NCBI GenBank assembly: GCA_023387635.1
Contig: JAEWHU010000065.1
Location: 1 to 20,888, forward strand
Length of the DNA stretch: 20,888 nt
Source: Bacillota bacterium
Lineage (GTDB): Bacteria > Bacillota > Clostridia > Lachnospirales > Lachnospiraceae
Direction: 5' to 3'
The number at the start of each line of letters is the position of its first letter. Position 1 is the first letter of the stretch. The notes beneath the pieces were generated by a model, which saw only the letters and a list, made by a program, of their open reading frames with translations, was not told the origin of the DNA and did no database searches. Position numbers and translations under genes: made by a program. Shown here piece after piece: positions 7,659-16,017 of this stretch.

Positions 7659-10502
7659 ATGACAGTAATCGAGCAAGTGTTTATAAAAATATTAAATATG
7701 AGTTTAAATGCTACCTTTGTAGTTATAGCTGTGCTTTTTCTAAGATTTTTCTTTCGAAAGATACCTAAAAAATATTCTTATCTTCTATGGATGATTGTAT
7801 TTCTACGTTTTCTGTGGCCGTTTACGGTGGAATCGGTAGTTAGTCTCATACCAGTAGCTTCAGAGCCGATTACCTATGAAAGATTAGCTAGTATAATGCC
7901 TAATGAAGAAGATGGTATAGATTATGGTTTTGATATAGCAAATAAGGATAATACAGCTTCTCACAATAATGGAGTTGATATAAGTGGAGAAGGTGATATA
8001 AATGGAGCAGAGAATTCACAGGTGGGAGAAAATTTCCTTTTAGACAATAATTATCTTTTAGAAGAGGGTATCAATGTAAATACGAAGGCAACTCATAGAT
8101 TTGATTATATAGAGATTGCGTCCATCATTTGGTTGACTATTGTAGTATTCCTTCTATCAGTATCCATAATAAAATTAAGTAAACTAAAAGTAAAATTGCG
8201 AACCGCAACTTTCGCTAGTGTACAATTTGGTAAATCATCTGAAAGAATCTATGAAACGGATCAAATAGTTAGTCCCTTTATAATAGGTTTCGTAAGACCA
8301 CGAATTTATCTGCCTATTGGATTATCGGATAGGGAAAAGTACCATGTAATTAAGCACGAGCAGATGCATTGGAAGAGAAAAGATTATTTGGTAAAGCTGA
8401 TAGCTTTTTTTGCTGCAATACTACATTGGTTTAATCCCTTTGTCTGGTTAAGCTACTATTTGCTTATAAAGGATATGGAGATGTCTTGTGATGAGATGGT
8501 TATGGAACAAACCAATGAAGATATACGACAAGATTATTCAAGGTCTTTATTATCACTGTCAATAAAGCAAAGTGGTCTATTATTCCCATTAGCATTTGGG
8601 GAAAGTAATACAAAATCAAGGGTTAAGAATGTATTGAATTTTAGGAAACCTTCTAGCTGGGTAAGTATTGTAGCAATTATTCTAGTGGTGATTACAGCAG
8701 TAACATTACTTACGAATTCAAAACAGGTAAATGTAGATGAATCACATAAAGATGAGCAACAAACAAGTGAAGATATTATGGAAGAATACACTCAGCGTAA
8801 TGCATTAGCGGAAGAATTATATAAAAACAGAACAAATTATATTGGGGATAACAGTAAAATACTAGCTCTAATAGGTTCACTACCAATACCGGAGGGGCTT
8901 AAGTATAAGAGTATAGAACTACAAACCACAACTAAACCATATGAATTACATGTTTATTATAAGTATGATTTAGATAATATAGTTGATACAATTGATAATG
9001 ATGTAGAGTTTAAAAATGCGGTACTACTATTTGCTACCATTGAAAATATGGAAAAATACACAATTCATAGAACACAAGATGGTGGTGAAAATAGACTGTC
9101 ATATACAAGAAGTGAATTGGAAGAACTATTTGGAGATTTATATTCATATTCAGAAAGTCCAGAGAAATTAAAAAGACTTATGAATATAATTGATAATTAT
9201 CTAGATGGAATACCTGTGTCTGTAGAAACTGCCCAGTATAATGGTAAACCATTAACAATTGGAATAATTGGAGAAGCACCTGATATACGTGAAGAACAAG
9301 TGAAATTTGTAACTATACAATTCTCTGATTTAGGAGATGAGAAATTTCAAGAACAGTATGATGCAATTTTCATCACAAAGGATAACTTATCAGAAGCAGC
9401 TGGGGATAAATACGCAAGTATTTATAAGGAATCTATAATCCCATTTTTCTTTATTCAGTCAGAAAAGAGCCATGTTCCATTTATTAACGAGGGTCTTTCC
9501 TATGAGGAAGTTCCAGATTTTGAAAATGGTTCTTATGTAACAGGAATTTTGCAATCAATAAATCAAGGTTGGGGATTGGGTTTATATAACGATACCTGGA
9601 ATTCTACTAATATAAAAAGTGTTTATTCACAAATATTTGAGACCATAGAGAAAACACTAGATCCTAAGGCATTGGCTCATGTGATGTCAATGGACTTTCG
9701 TAAACTTCTAGCAGAAAAGCTACAAATTGACTACGATACCAAAAGTATAAATGTTGTAAGTGGTAATATTGTAACGGATAATGGAATATCTATGACGGTA
9801 GGTTCAACATATAATAATGGGGTCGTAGGAACTGCATTACTTGCATTTTCAAAAGATAATGGTGAGATATTTTATAATTCCATGAACCCTAATCTAGAGA
9901 ATATAGTTCTAAAAACGGATCGTGTTAAAGAATTGGCATGTTTTATTACCGCTGAATTATCGGAAGACAATAAAATATTACTTTGCTATTTATCATATGT
10001 TAATACCGCTGATAGAACCTATGATTTAGTAACTTTTGATATTCATAATTTAATTAACAATCAGTCACAAGTTGAGGGGGTGACTTTTAAGGATGAAATT
10101 ATCTATGGAAATTGGTCATCAACGATTGCCCTAATGGATGGTGATGAAACTATTAGGGCGGCAAACACCACACTGTCTAAGACTGTATCTATGTGTGGTA
10201 AAGAGCTTCAAATTGATAATGTTATATTAGCTAGCAATGCTGTGATATTTAATACTACCGTATTAAAAGACGAAGGAATTCCTACGAACATGGATGCTTT
10301 ACTTAGTAGTGTGTCTACTCAGTCAGGAGCTTACTATGGAGTGTATGTTAACCTAGTTTATGAAGATGGTACGATATCTGATAAAATAAATTGTACCGTA
10401 GATGATGAAGGAAATATTATAGCATGGCTTATTGAACCAATCGATATGCACTCAGTCAAAACTGTGATAGTAGGAGATGTTTCTATTGATATGAAGAAGT
10501 AG
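7659..10502 (+). CDS. BlaR1-like M56 metalloprotease sensor with DUF4825 and DUF5643-like extracellular region
   Basis: At 947 aa this is much larger than BlaR1/MecR1 (about 585-600 aa). Membrane helices are predicted near 10-30, 37-63, 152-172, 245-268 and 332-352. An acidic, Asn-rich loop runs from about 68 to 150. The cytosolic zinc protease signature HEQMH is at 233-237, and EMSCDE starting at E274 supplies the third ligand, as in family M56. The part after residue 355 should be outside the cell. Residues about 386-515 match DUF4825 (YIGDNSK, LIGSLPIPEG, SIELQTTTKPYELHVYY). The last part (about 835-945, SKTVSMCGKELQIDNVIL to the end) resembles DUF5643, an Ig-like fold found in anti-sigma/DUF4179 proteins. 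The middle is unassigned. I see no SxxK penicillin-binding sensor domain, so the signal is probably not a beta-lactam acylating this protein. The expected role is to inactivate the BlaI-type repressor by signal-triggered proteolysis. Confidence 0.88.
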   Translation: MTVIEQVFIKILNMSLNATFVVIAVLFLRFFFRKIPKKYSYLLWMIVFLRFLWPFTVESVVSLIPVASEPITYERLASIMPNEEDGIDYGFDIANKDNTASHNNGVDISGEGDINGAENSQVGENFLLDNNYLLEEGINVNTKATHRFDYIEIASIIWLTIVVFLLSVSIIKLSKLKVKLRTATFASVQFGKSSERIYETDQIVSPFIIGFVRPRIYLPIGLSDREKYHVIKHEQMHWKRKDYLVKLIAFFAAILHWFNPFVWLSYYLLIKDMEMSCDEMVMEQTNEDIRQDYSRSLLSLSIKQSGLLFPLAFGESNTKSRVKNVLNFRKPSSWVSIVAIILVVITAVTLLTNSKQVNVDESHKDEQQTSEDIMEEYTQRNALAEELYKNRTNYIGDNSKILALIGSLPIPEGLKYKSIELQTTTKPYELHVYYKYDLDNIVDTIDNDVEFKNAVLLFATIENMEKYTIHRTQDGGENRLSYTRSELEELFGDLYSYSESPEKLKRLMNIIDNYLDGIPVSVETAQYNGKPLTIGIIGEAPDIREEQVKFVTIQFSDLGDEKFQEQYDAIFITKDNLSEAAGDKYASIYKESIIPFFFIQSEKSHVPFINEGLSYEEVPDFENGSYVTGILQSINQGWGLGLYNDTWNSTNIKSVYSQIFETIEKTLDPKALAHVMSMDFRKLLAEKLQIDYDTKSINVVSGNIVTDNGISMTVGSTYNNGVVGTALLAFSKDNGEIFYNSMNPNLENIVLKTDRVKELACFITAELSEDNKILLCYLSYVNTADRTYDLVTFDIHNLINNQSQVEGVTFKDEIIYGNWSSTIALMDGDETIRAANTTLSKTVSMCGKELQIDNVILASNAVIFNTTVLKDEGIPTNMDALLSSVSTQSGAYYGVYVNLVYEDGTISDKINCTVDDEGNIIAWLIEPIDMHSVKTVIVGDVSIDMKK

Positions 10503-10553
10503 CCAATAATGTTGTTATAGTATATTACATGAGTCCTAAATAAAAACACCGAA

Positions 10554-10604
10554 GGTAATGTGAATCTCTTCCTGCCTACTTGACATGGAGCGGTTTACAT
10601 TACC
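10554..10604 (+). promoter_or_regulatory. Hairpin overlapping a TTGACA box before the Ntn hydrolase gene
   Basis: GGTAATGTGAA at 10554-10564 pairs with TTTACATTACC at 10594-10604 (11 bp with one G-U) around a 29-base loop. A perfect TTGACA lies in the loop at 10580-10585, with a half-site GGTTTAC at 10592-10598 like those in the blaI operators. No good -10 at 16-18 bases is present (TATTTA at 10605-10610 is 19 bases away). There is no T-run, so this is not an obvious terminator. It may be a promoter or a regulatory leader hairpin. Confidence 0.4.
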
Positions 10605-10630
10605 TATTTACTAATCTAAAGGAGTTTATT

Positions 10631-11695
10631 ATGAAAAGAAAAAGAAAATTATTTTTGCTTATTCCCCTAATATTATTGGTACTTATACTCGTTACCTTGA
10701 TAGGTGGTTATAGCATGTTTAAAACAGAGCTGAATGCTATTCGAACCATTGAAAAACTAGATGACAGTCTTTATATCATGGAATATGCGGGGGATTATGG
10801 CTTTGCTACTTTCTTGGAGCAAGGAGGTGCAAAGTCTGACACCGAAATGGCAGGATACATATCCGAGTTTCTATCAAAAGGCTTCTATAAATACGAGACA
10901 GCAGATAGTACATATGGATGTAGCACGATAGCTGCACTGACTCCTGATGGAAGCTATGTGTTCGGAAGAAACTTTGATTGGGAAGAAAGTATTGGTATGA
11001 TTGTTAAGGCAAAGCCAGATGGTGCCTATGCTTCAATATCTACAGTCAACCTTGATTTCCTAGGTTTTAGTGAGGGGTTTTTGCCTGAAGGGTTTTCAAA
11101 TAGTTTCATGGCACTTGCAGCAGTCTATGTTCCTCTTGACGGCATGAATGAAAAAGGTCTTTGCATTGCTGATCTTGTTATAGAAGATTCAGGAGAAACA
11201 CATCAAGATAGTGGAAAGCCCGACATCACTACCACTGCCGCTATACGTATGATATTGGATTATGCAGCAACAGTAGATGAAGCAGTTACACTTCTTAAAC
11301 AATATGATATGCACTCATCAGCCTCAATCATGCACCACTTTGCAATAACCGATGAGACAGGACGTGCAATTGTCGTTGAATATGTGGATAATGTAATGGT
11401 AGTAACTGATACCCAGTATGTTACCAATTTCTACTTAGCTAAAGGTGACTGGTACGGCTACGGCAGTGAAGGTTCAAAACAACGTTTTGCTAAATTGAAA
11501 AGCCTTTATGAAGAGAAAAATGGAGTTATGACCACAGAAGATGTAAAAGAAGCTTTGATGGATGTTAGCCAGAGTATTTGGAAGGATGGTAACTGGAGTA
11601 CGGAGTGGTCAATTGTCTACGAACAGAAAGCAAAGACAATAAATTTTTATCATAGAGAAAACTACGATAAACCATATTTTTTCAACATAAAGTAA
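10631..11695 (+). CDS. Membrane-anchored Ntn hydrolase of the penicillin V acylase / choloylglycine hydrolase fold
   Basis: The 354-aa protein hydrolyses a linear amide if it behaves like its family (bile-salt hydrolases, penicillin V acylase, related lactone and amide hydrolases). The nucleophile is C97 in TYGCSTIAAL. Counting from C97 as residue 1, R113 falls at 17 and D116 at 20 (motif FGRNFDW), exactly the penicillin V acylase spacing. N173 (GMNEKGL), N266 (VTNFY) and R285 (KQRF) complete a plausible catalytic set. A basic N terminus (MKRKRK) plus a hydrophobic segment at 7-26 make a signal anchor, so the enzyme should face outside. About 70 residues before C97 would be removed or act as a propeptide. 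The ATG at 10631 has AAAGGAG at 10618-10624. A longer reading from 10580 lacks a ribosome site. It lies 128 bases after the M56 gene and may share its regulation. A C45-type acyltransferase is the main alternative. Confidence 0.85.
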   Translation: MKRKRKLFLLIPLILLVLILVTLIGGYSMFKTELNAIRTIEKLDDSLYIMEYAGDYGFATFLEQGGAKSDTEMAGYISEFLSKGFYKYETADSTYGCSTIAALTPDGSYVFGRNFDWEESIGMIVKAKPDGAYASISTVNLDFLGFSEGFLPEGFSNSFMALAAVYVPLDGMNEKGLCIADLVIEDSGETHQDSGKPDITTTAAIRMILDYAATVDEAVTLLKQYDMHSSASIMHHFAITDETGRAIVVEYVDNVMVVTDTQYVTNFYLAKGDWYGYGSEGSKQRFAKLKSLYEEKNGVMTTEDVKEALMDVSQSIWKDGNWSTEWSIVYEQKAKTINFYHRENYDKPYFFNIK

Positions 11696-11818
11696 TTGTA
11701 TTTTCGGTGTGAATTGGTTCATGTAGTAGTTACTACGGCAGTTAGGATTTCCCTCCCTTCAAAATATGACAAAATATCTTATAATTCATCCCATTTAGGT
11801 GCAAAATGATAATTATTA

Positions 11819-11827
11819 CATATAATA
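11819..11827 (+). promoter_or_regulatory. Candidate sporulation-type -10 upstream of cotA
   Basis: CATATAATA fits the sigma-K -10 pattern CATANNNTA and is close to the sigma-E -10. It also contains TATAAT (11821-11826), but with no acceptable sigma-A -35 at 16-18 bases. No clear sigma-K or sigma-E -35 was found either, so the assignment is weak. A mother-cell sigma factor would fit a coat gene. Confidence 0.35.
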
Positions 11828-11874
11828 TCTTGTAAAGAAATTATACGTAAATTATTATCAATGGAGGCCTAAAT

Positions 11875-13470
11875 ATGGATAGTAATTATAAATTAAATCT
11901 ATTAGCATCAGAAGTTAAAGTAAATCCAACGGATCCAACTACGATTCCGAAATTTATAGAACCACTTCCAATACCAGAGATATTAAAACCAACTCACCAA
12001 TGTGATCCATCAAAAAAGAATGATATATTTTATCATGTAAAGATGATGGAAGCAAAACACAGATTTCATGTGTTGTTCCCTTTAACCACTATATGGGGAT
12101 ATAATGGAACCTACCCTGGTCCAACGCTACAGGTTGAAAAAGATGTTCATGTTAAAGTAAAATGGGAAAATAGACTTCCAATGGAACATTTTCTCCCTGT
12201 TGATCACACTCTTCATGGAACAATGGATACTCCAGATGTAAGAACAGTAGTTCATCTCCATGGTGCTAATGTAGAAGCTCATAGCGACGGACATCCAGAA
12301 GCATGGTATACAAGGGATAATAAATATGTTGGTCATAAATATTCAAGAGAAGTATATGAATATACCAATCATCAGGCTGGGGCAACCATGTGGTATCATG
12401 ATCACGCCATAGGAACAACAAGATTAAATGTATATTCGGGGTTGGCTGGATTTTATCTAATAAGAGACTTTTTGGAAAGAAGACTTAATCTACCAGAAGG
12501 ACCATATGAAATACCAATAATGATTCAAGATAAATCATTTAATGAGGATGGTTCCTTATTTTACCCTGATAATGCCACTCCACCAGTTGATAATCCTGTT
12601 CCATCAGCTGCATCCTTTTTCTTTGGAAATACTATGGTTGTAAATGGAAAGTTATGGCCATATCTTAAAGTGGAACCTCGTAAGTATAGATTTAGAATAT
12701 TAAATGCTTCTAATACCCGTAGTTATGAACTTAAATTAGATAATGACGGTATATTCCATCAGATTGGTACCGATTTAGGATTATTACACCACCCTGTAGA
12801 AATAAATTCATTTATTATTCAACCTGCAGAAAGAATGGATCTAATTATAGATTTCTCTAACTATAAGGGAAAGGAAATACTTTTACAAAATATAGCTCAG
12901 GGTCCTCCTAGTCCTGGTATGGAACTTATTATGAAATTTATAGTAGAAGATGAATTATCTTCTCCAGATACAAGTACCATTCCAAAAGAATTAATGCCTC
13001 TTCATAAAATAAATACTGGATTAGCAACGAAAGAAAGGACAATGAACTTAGATGAATCCGATGTGACCGATCATTATGGAAGAGTAGTTCATTTATTAAA
13101 TAATAGAATGTGGAATGATCCTGCAACAGAAAAACCTAAATTTGATTCTATTGAAATATGGCACATTGCAAATCACTTTGCTGTTGCGCATCCTATTCAT
13201 GTTCATCTAGTACACTTTGAGATATTAGGTAGAAAAGTATTTACTGATGATGATTTTGATGAATCAGGAAACTATAAGTTTAATATAGATAGTTTAACTC
13301 CACCACTAGCCTATGAAACAGGACCTAAAGATGTGGTGAGAACAGAACCAGGTCAAGTAACTTCAATTATTATGCACTTTAAGGAACACACTGGAGATTA
13401 TGTATGGCATTGTCATATACTAGAACATGAAGATTATGATATGATGAGACCACTTGTAGTAGAAAATTAA
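11875..13470 (+). CDS. cotA: CotA-like multicopper oxidase (spore-coat laccase)
   Basis: This 531-aa three-cupredoxin enzyme oxidises phenols, bilirubin or similar donors while reducing O2 to water. All four copper motifs are present: HLHG at 127-130, HDH at 175-177, HPIHVH at 439-444 and HCHILEHEDYDMM from 512. C513 is the type 1 copper cysteine and M523 the axial methionine. The last motif is the same as in B. subtilis CotA (513 aa), to which overall length and architecture also correspond. There is no signal peptide or Tat motif, as expected for a protein assembled into the spore coat from the mother cell. GGAGG at 11863-11867 precedes the ATG by 7 bases. It is monocistronic, with the strong terminator at 13487-13546. 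An O2-dependent enzyme is notable in what looks like an obligate anaerobe. Confidence 0.95.
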   Translation: MDSNYKLNLLASEVKVNPTDPTTIPKFIEPLPIPEILKPTHQCDPSKKNDIFYHVKMMEAKHRFHVLFPLTTIWGYNGTYPGPTLQVEKDVHVKVKWENRLPMEHFLPVDHTLHGTMDTPDVRTVVHLHGANVEAHSDGHPEAWYTRDNKYVGHKYSREVYEYTNHQAGATMWYHDHAIGTTRLNVYSGLAGFYLIRDFLERRLNLPEGPYEIPIMIQDKSFNEDGSLFYPDNATPPVDNPVPSAASFFFGNTMVVNGKLWPYLKVEPRKYRFRILNASNTRSYELKLDNDGIFHQIGTDLGLLHHPVEINSFIIQPAERMDLIIDFSNYKGKEILLQNIAQGPPSPGMELIMKFIVEDELSSPDTSTIPKELMPLHKINTGLATKERTMNLDESDVTDHYGRVVHLLNNRMWNDPATEKPKFDSIEIWHIANHFAVAHPIHVHLVHFEILGRKVFTDDDFDESGNYKFNIDSLTPPLAYETGPKDVVRTEPGQVTSIIMHFKEHTGDYVWHCHILEHEDYDMMRPLVVEN

Positions 13471-13486
13471 TAATAGATAACCATAT

Positions 13487-13546
13487 AAAAACCACCTTCC
13501 TGATAAGAATATTATATCAAATCTTATCAAGAATGTGGTTTTTTTT
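13487..13546. terminator. Bidirectional terminator between cotA and the small minus-strand gene
   Basis: AAAACCAC at 13487-13494 pairs with GTGGTTTT at 13535-13542, and TGATAAG (13501-13507) with CTTATCA (13523-13529), forming a long interrupted stem. Eight T residues follow on the plus strand. On the minus strand the hairpin ends in GTGGTTTTTAT, so it can also stop transcripts from 13814. Confidence 0.85.
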
Positions 13547-13598
13547 CCTTAAGATAAAAGGATGTTACATTGTTATTTTGTGGATAGTATTAATTATG

Positions 13599-13814
13599 TT
13601 AACATTTATCAGAAACATCTTTTTCATTATTATGAAATTTATGACTTGATGAAGAACGATATTCACCCGTTACATAATTACTCATATTGTCTGTTGTGGT
13701 TTGAATATCATTGTCAGTTTTTTCTATATTATTTGTAATGCTATTACTAGTTATTTTCTTGTCTGATTTACTAGAAGTATTTCGATTGGTAGTATTTAAA
13801 TTTTGATTTTTCAA
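13599..13814 (-). CDS. Small disordered Ser/Thr/Asn/Lys-rich protein, TTG start
   Basis: I do not recognise this 71-aa protein. It is almost free of hydrophobic residues, very rich in Asn, Ser, Thr, Lys and Asp, and should be intrinsically disordered and hydrophilic, ending in a single Cys. Evidence that it is real: a perfect AGGAGG (complement of 13822-13827) lies exactly 7 bases before the TTG at 13814, a TATAAT (complement of 13862-13867) lies about 48 bases upstream, and terminators flank it on both sides. An ATG at 13819 is only two bases from the AGGAGG and reads ATG-AAT-TGA, a two-codon frame overlapping the TTG. Its place beside cotA makes a spore-associated role possible, but that is only context. 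Confidence 0.6.
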   Translation of the reverse strand: MKNQNLNTTNRNTSSKSDKKITSNSITNNIEKTDNDIQTTTDNMSNYVTGEYRSSSSHKFHNNEKDVSDKC

Positions 13815-13903
13815 TTCATTGCCTCCTATTATTTTAAAATATTATTTGTGATTCATAAAAAATTATACAGTAATACATTTGTAAAACATGGAACTTAAAG
13901 AGA

Positions 13904-13939
13904 AAAAAACCATCTATCCCATTGAATAGATGGTTTTTT
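13904..13939 (-). terminator. Strong intrinsic terminator of the GH3 gene
   Basis: A perfect 14-bp stem is formed by AAAAAACCATCTAT (13904-13917) and ATAGATGGTTTTTT (13926-13939) with an 8-base loop. Read on the minus strand it ends in a run of seven T, 45 bases after the GH3 stop codon. Confidence 0.9.
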
Positions 13940-13984
13940 CGTAATAAGAATTTTATATTATTTACATAATAATATTATTATAAA

Positions 13985-15745
13985 TTAGTACTGAGTATCA
14001 AGCATACCACAAAATGCATCTACAGGACTTACTCCAGTAAATTCAGAGCGACCTAACATTTTATCTAGTAAAGCTTTTAATGTGAAGTCTTTATCATCAT
14101 AACAGTTAATGTATGTCTTTACTTGAGGTACATCTGCTAGATGGAATGGAGACTGTAATGAAACAAAGATTGTAGGTACTTCATTTACATAGAAAGGAAT
14201 ATCTGGAGTACCTTTTGAAGGTGGCCATTGAACACGTTGATCCACACTTGGTCCAACATTAGCAAGATTGATAACTAAATCATAATTATCAGTAAACTCA
14301 GAAATTGGACGTTTTTGAGCATAAATGTTCATAATTGCAGCCATTTGTTCTTCTTTTGGTAGTTTATCAATTTTATCAATGATTGGTTCCCATATGGTAA
14401 CAGTAAAACCTTCTTTTTCTAACATTTCTTTCATTATTTCAACTGGTTTTACGGCGTTTCTAGCAAACATTTTACCGAATCCACCTTCAAACCCTTTTAC
14501 TTCTACAAGTAAAACACGTTTATGATTCTTTGGAGATATTGGGAAGATATTTTCTTTGTTTTTTACTAAAGTGATTGCTTTATCAGCTATTTCTAATGCA
14601 ATTGCTTTGTTTTCTTCTAAACCAATTCTCGCCATAGCTTCTTCTTTGCTTGGAAGAATTTCTGTCTTTGCTTTTTTGTGAAGACCTATTGAAGCTTTAA
14701 TACCTAGGGTACGTGTTAATGCTTCATTAAGTCGTTCCTCTGTAATAATACCATTCTTGTATCCGTCCATCATCCATTTAAAATCTTCATCAGGATCATT
14801 AAAGAATAAGAATAAGTCAACACCTGCAGCAATTGCAGTTGGTAACATATCTTTACGTTTCATTGCAGAAGTCATTGCTACCATGTGGCTAGCATCGGAT
14901 ACAACTAACCCATTAAAGCCCATTTTATCACGTAATAAATCAGTTAATATATATTTACTTAAAGTTGCTGGCATAACTAATTCTTCTGTAGTCGCGTCAG
15001 GATTGAAGTGACGAACATAACTTGGAAGTGAGATATGTCCTGCCATGATAGATGGAAGTCCAGCTTCAAATAAACCACCGTATACTTTACCAAATGTATT
15101 ATCCCATTCATCAGTAGAAAGAGTGTTTACACTAAAGGATAAATGTTGGTCACGTTCATCAATTCCATCTCCAGGGAAGTGCTTTGCAGCTGGAACTATT
15201 CCGCTTTCCTGAATACCTTTCATATATGCAAGAGATAATTCTAAAGTTTTATCAACATCACCAGACCAAGTACGTGTTGATATTATAGGATTACGCCAGT
15301 TTCTATTAATGTCTACGATTGGTGCGAAACTCCAATTACATCCGATTGCAGCTGCCTCAACACCTGAAACACGTCCAAGTTCATATGCATATTTTGTATC
15401 ATTTGTAGCAGCAACTTTTACTTCGTGACCAATGTATGTACCATCGCCACAAGCACCATTTCCACCTGCCTCAGTATTAGCAGCAATTAATAGAGGAATT
15501 TTACTGTTTTCTTGTAGAATTTTATTTTGATCGTAAACTTCAGAAGCTTTCGAAGGATTATAACGAACGCCAGCAATGTGATAATTATCCAAAATACCTT
15601 TTAAGTATTCTTCATCACGGCTTGAACCCATATTAACAAATAGTTGTCCAATTTTTTCTTCTATTGTCATGTTAGCAATTGTATCTTGTACCCACTTTAC
15701 ACCTTCATCATCAAGATTATAAGGATTTGCTTTTAAATTTACCAT
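13985..15745 (-). CDS. Glycoside hydrolase family 3, NagZ-type beta-N-acetylhexosaminidase
   Basis: The 586-aa enzyme has an N-terminal GH3 TIM barrel (about 15-355) and a C-terminal domain (about 385-580) like two-domain GH3 hexosaminidases. KHFPGDG at 188-194 followed by D199 and H201 (DQH) is the NagZ signature loop that supplies the Asp-His acid/base dyad. D284 in VVSDASHM is the expected nucleophile. This points to removal of terminal beta-linked GlcNAc from peptidoglycan- or chitin-derived fragments, not to beta-glucosidase activity. Some GH3 hexosaminidases are phosphorylases, which cannot be excluded. There is no signal peptide, so it should work in the cytoplasm on imported or recycled sugars. 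AAGGAAG (complement of 15754-15760) supports the ATG. It is divergent from a HAD hydrolase gene and ends in its own terminator. Confidence 0.9.
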   Translation of the reverse strand: MVNLKANPYNLDDEGVKWVQDTIANMTIEEKIGQLFVNMGSSRDEEYLKGILDNYHIAGVRYNPSKASEVYDQNKILQENSKIPLLIAANTEAGGNGACGDGTYIGHEVKVAATNDTKYAYELGRVSGVEAAAIGCNWSFAPIVDINRNWRNPIISTRTWSGDVDKTLELSLAYMKGIQESGIVPAAKHFPGDGIDERDQHLSFSVNTLSTDEWDNTFGKVYGGLFEAGLPSIMAGHISLPSYVRHFNPDATTEELVMPATLSKYILTDLLRDKMGFNGLVVSDASHMVAMTSAMKRKDMLPTAIAAGVDLFLFFNDPDEDFKWMMDGYKNGIITEERLNEALTRTLGIKASIGLHKKAKTEILPSKEEAMARIGLEENKAIALEIADKAITLVKNKENIFPISPKNHKRVLLVEVKGFEGGFGKMFARNAVKPVEIMKEMLEKEGFTVTIWEPIIDKIDKLPKEEQMAAIMNIYAQKRPISEFTDNYDLVINLANVGPSVDQRVQWPPSKGTPDIPFYVNEVPTIFVSLQSPFHLADVPQVKTYINCYDDKDFTLKALLDKMLGRSEFTGVSPVDAFCGMLDTQY

Positions 15746-15821
15746 ATCTTACACTTCCTTTATCATTATTAATCAAATTAATTGTTATAATATTATTAAT
15801 ATTATTTTAATTCATAATCGT

Positions 15822-15850
15822 ATTATACACAATTTTATGTGAGACAATAA
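15822..15850 (-). promoter_or_regulatory. Putative GH3 gene promoter
   Basis: On the minus strand TATAAT occupies 15827-15822, with a weak TTATTG 17 bases upstream (15850-15845). The spacer contains the dyad CACA-N6-TGTG (plus-strand 15828-15841), which could be an operator. A second candidate pair (TTGTGT / TAAAAT) lies slightly downstream, so the exact promoter is uncertain. Confidence 0.4.
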
Positions 15851-15900
15851 GGACAATTTCTTTATATATTAGTAAAATTTTCAGTTGATCTATAATTTTA

Positions 15901-15929
15901 TTGTAAATTAGACAAATTAATTCTATAAT
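15901..15929 (+). promoter_or_regulatory. Sigma-A-like promoter of the HAD hydrolase gene
   Basis: TTGTAA at 15901-15906 and a perfect TATAAT at 15924-15929 are 17 bases apart. The implied leader is about 80 bases to the ATG at 16018. Confidence 0.6.
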
Positions 15930-16017
15930 ATAAACGTTTTATTTTAAGATAATATAAATGTATGGTTAATATCTTATATTAGATAAACAATTTTTATAAA
16001 CAAAAGGAGATGTTATC

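Noticed and set aside
10580..10630. Upstream ATG extending the Ntn hydrolase by 17 residues
   Set aside because: It lacks a ribosome site and runs through a TTGACA box and hairpin, whereas the ATG at 10631 has AAAGGAG and gives a normal signal anchor.
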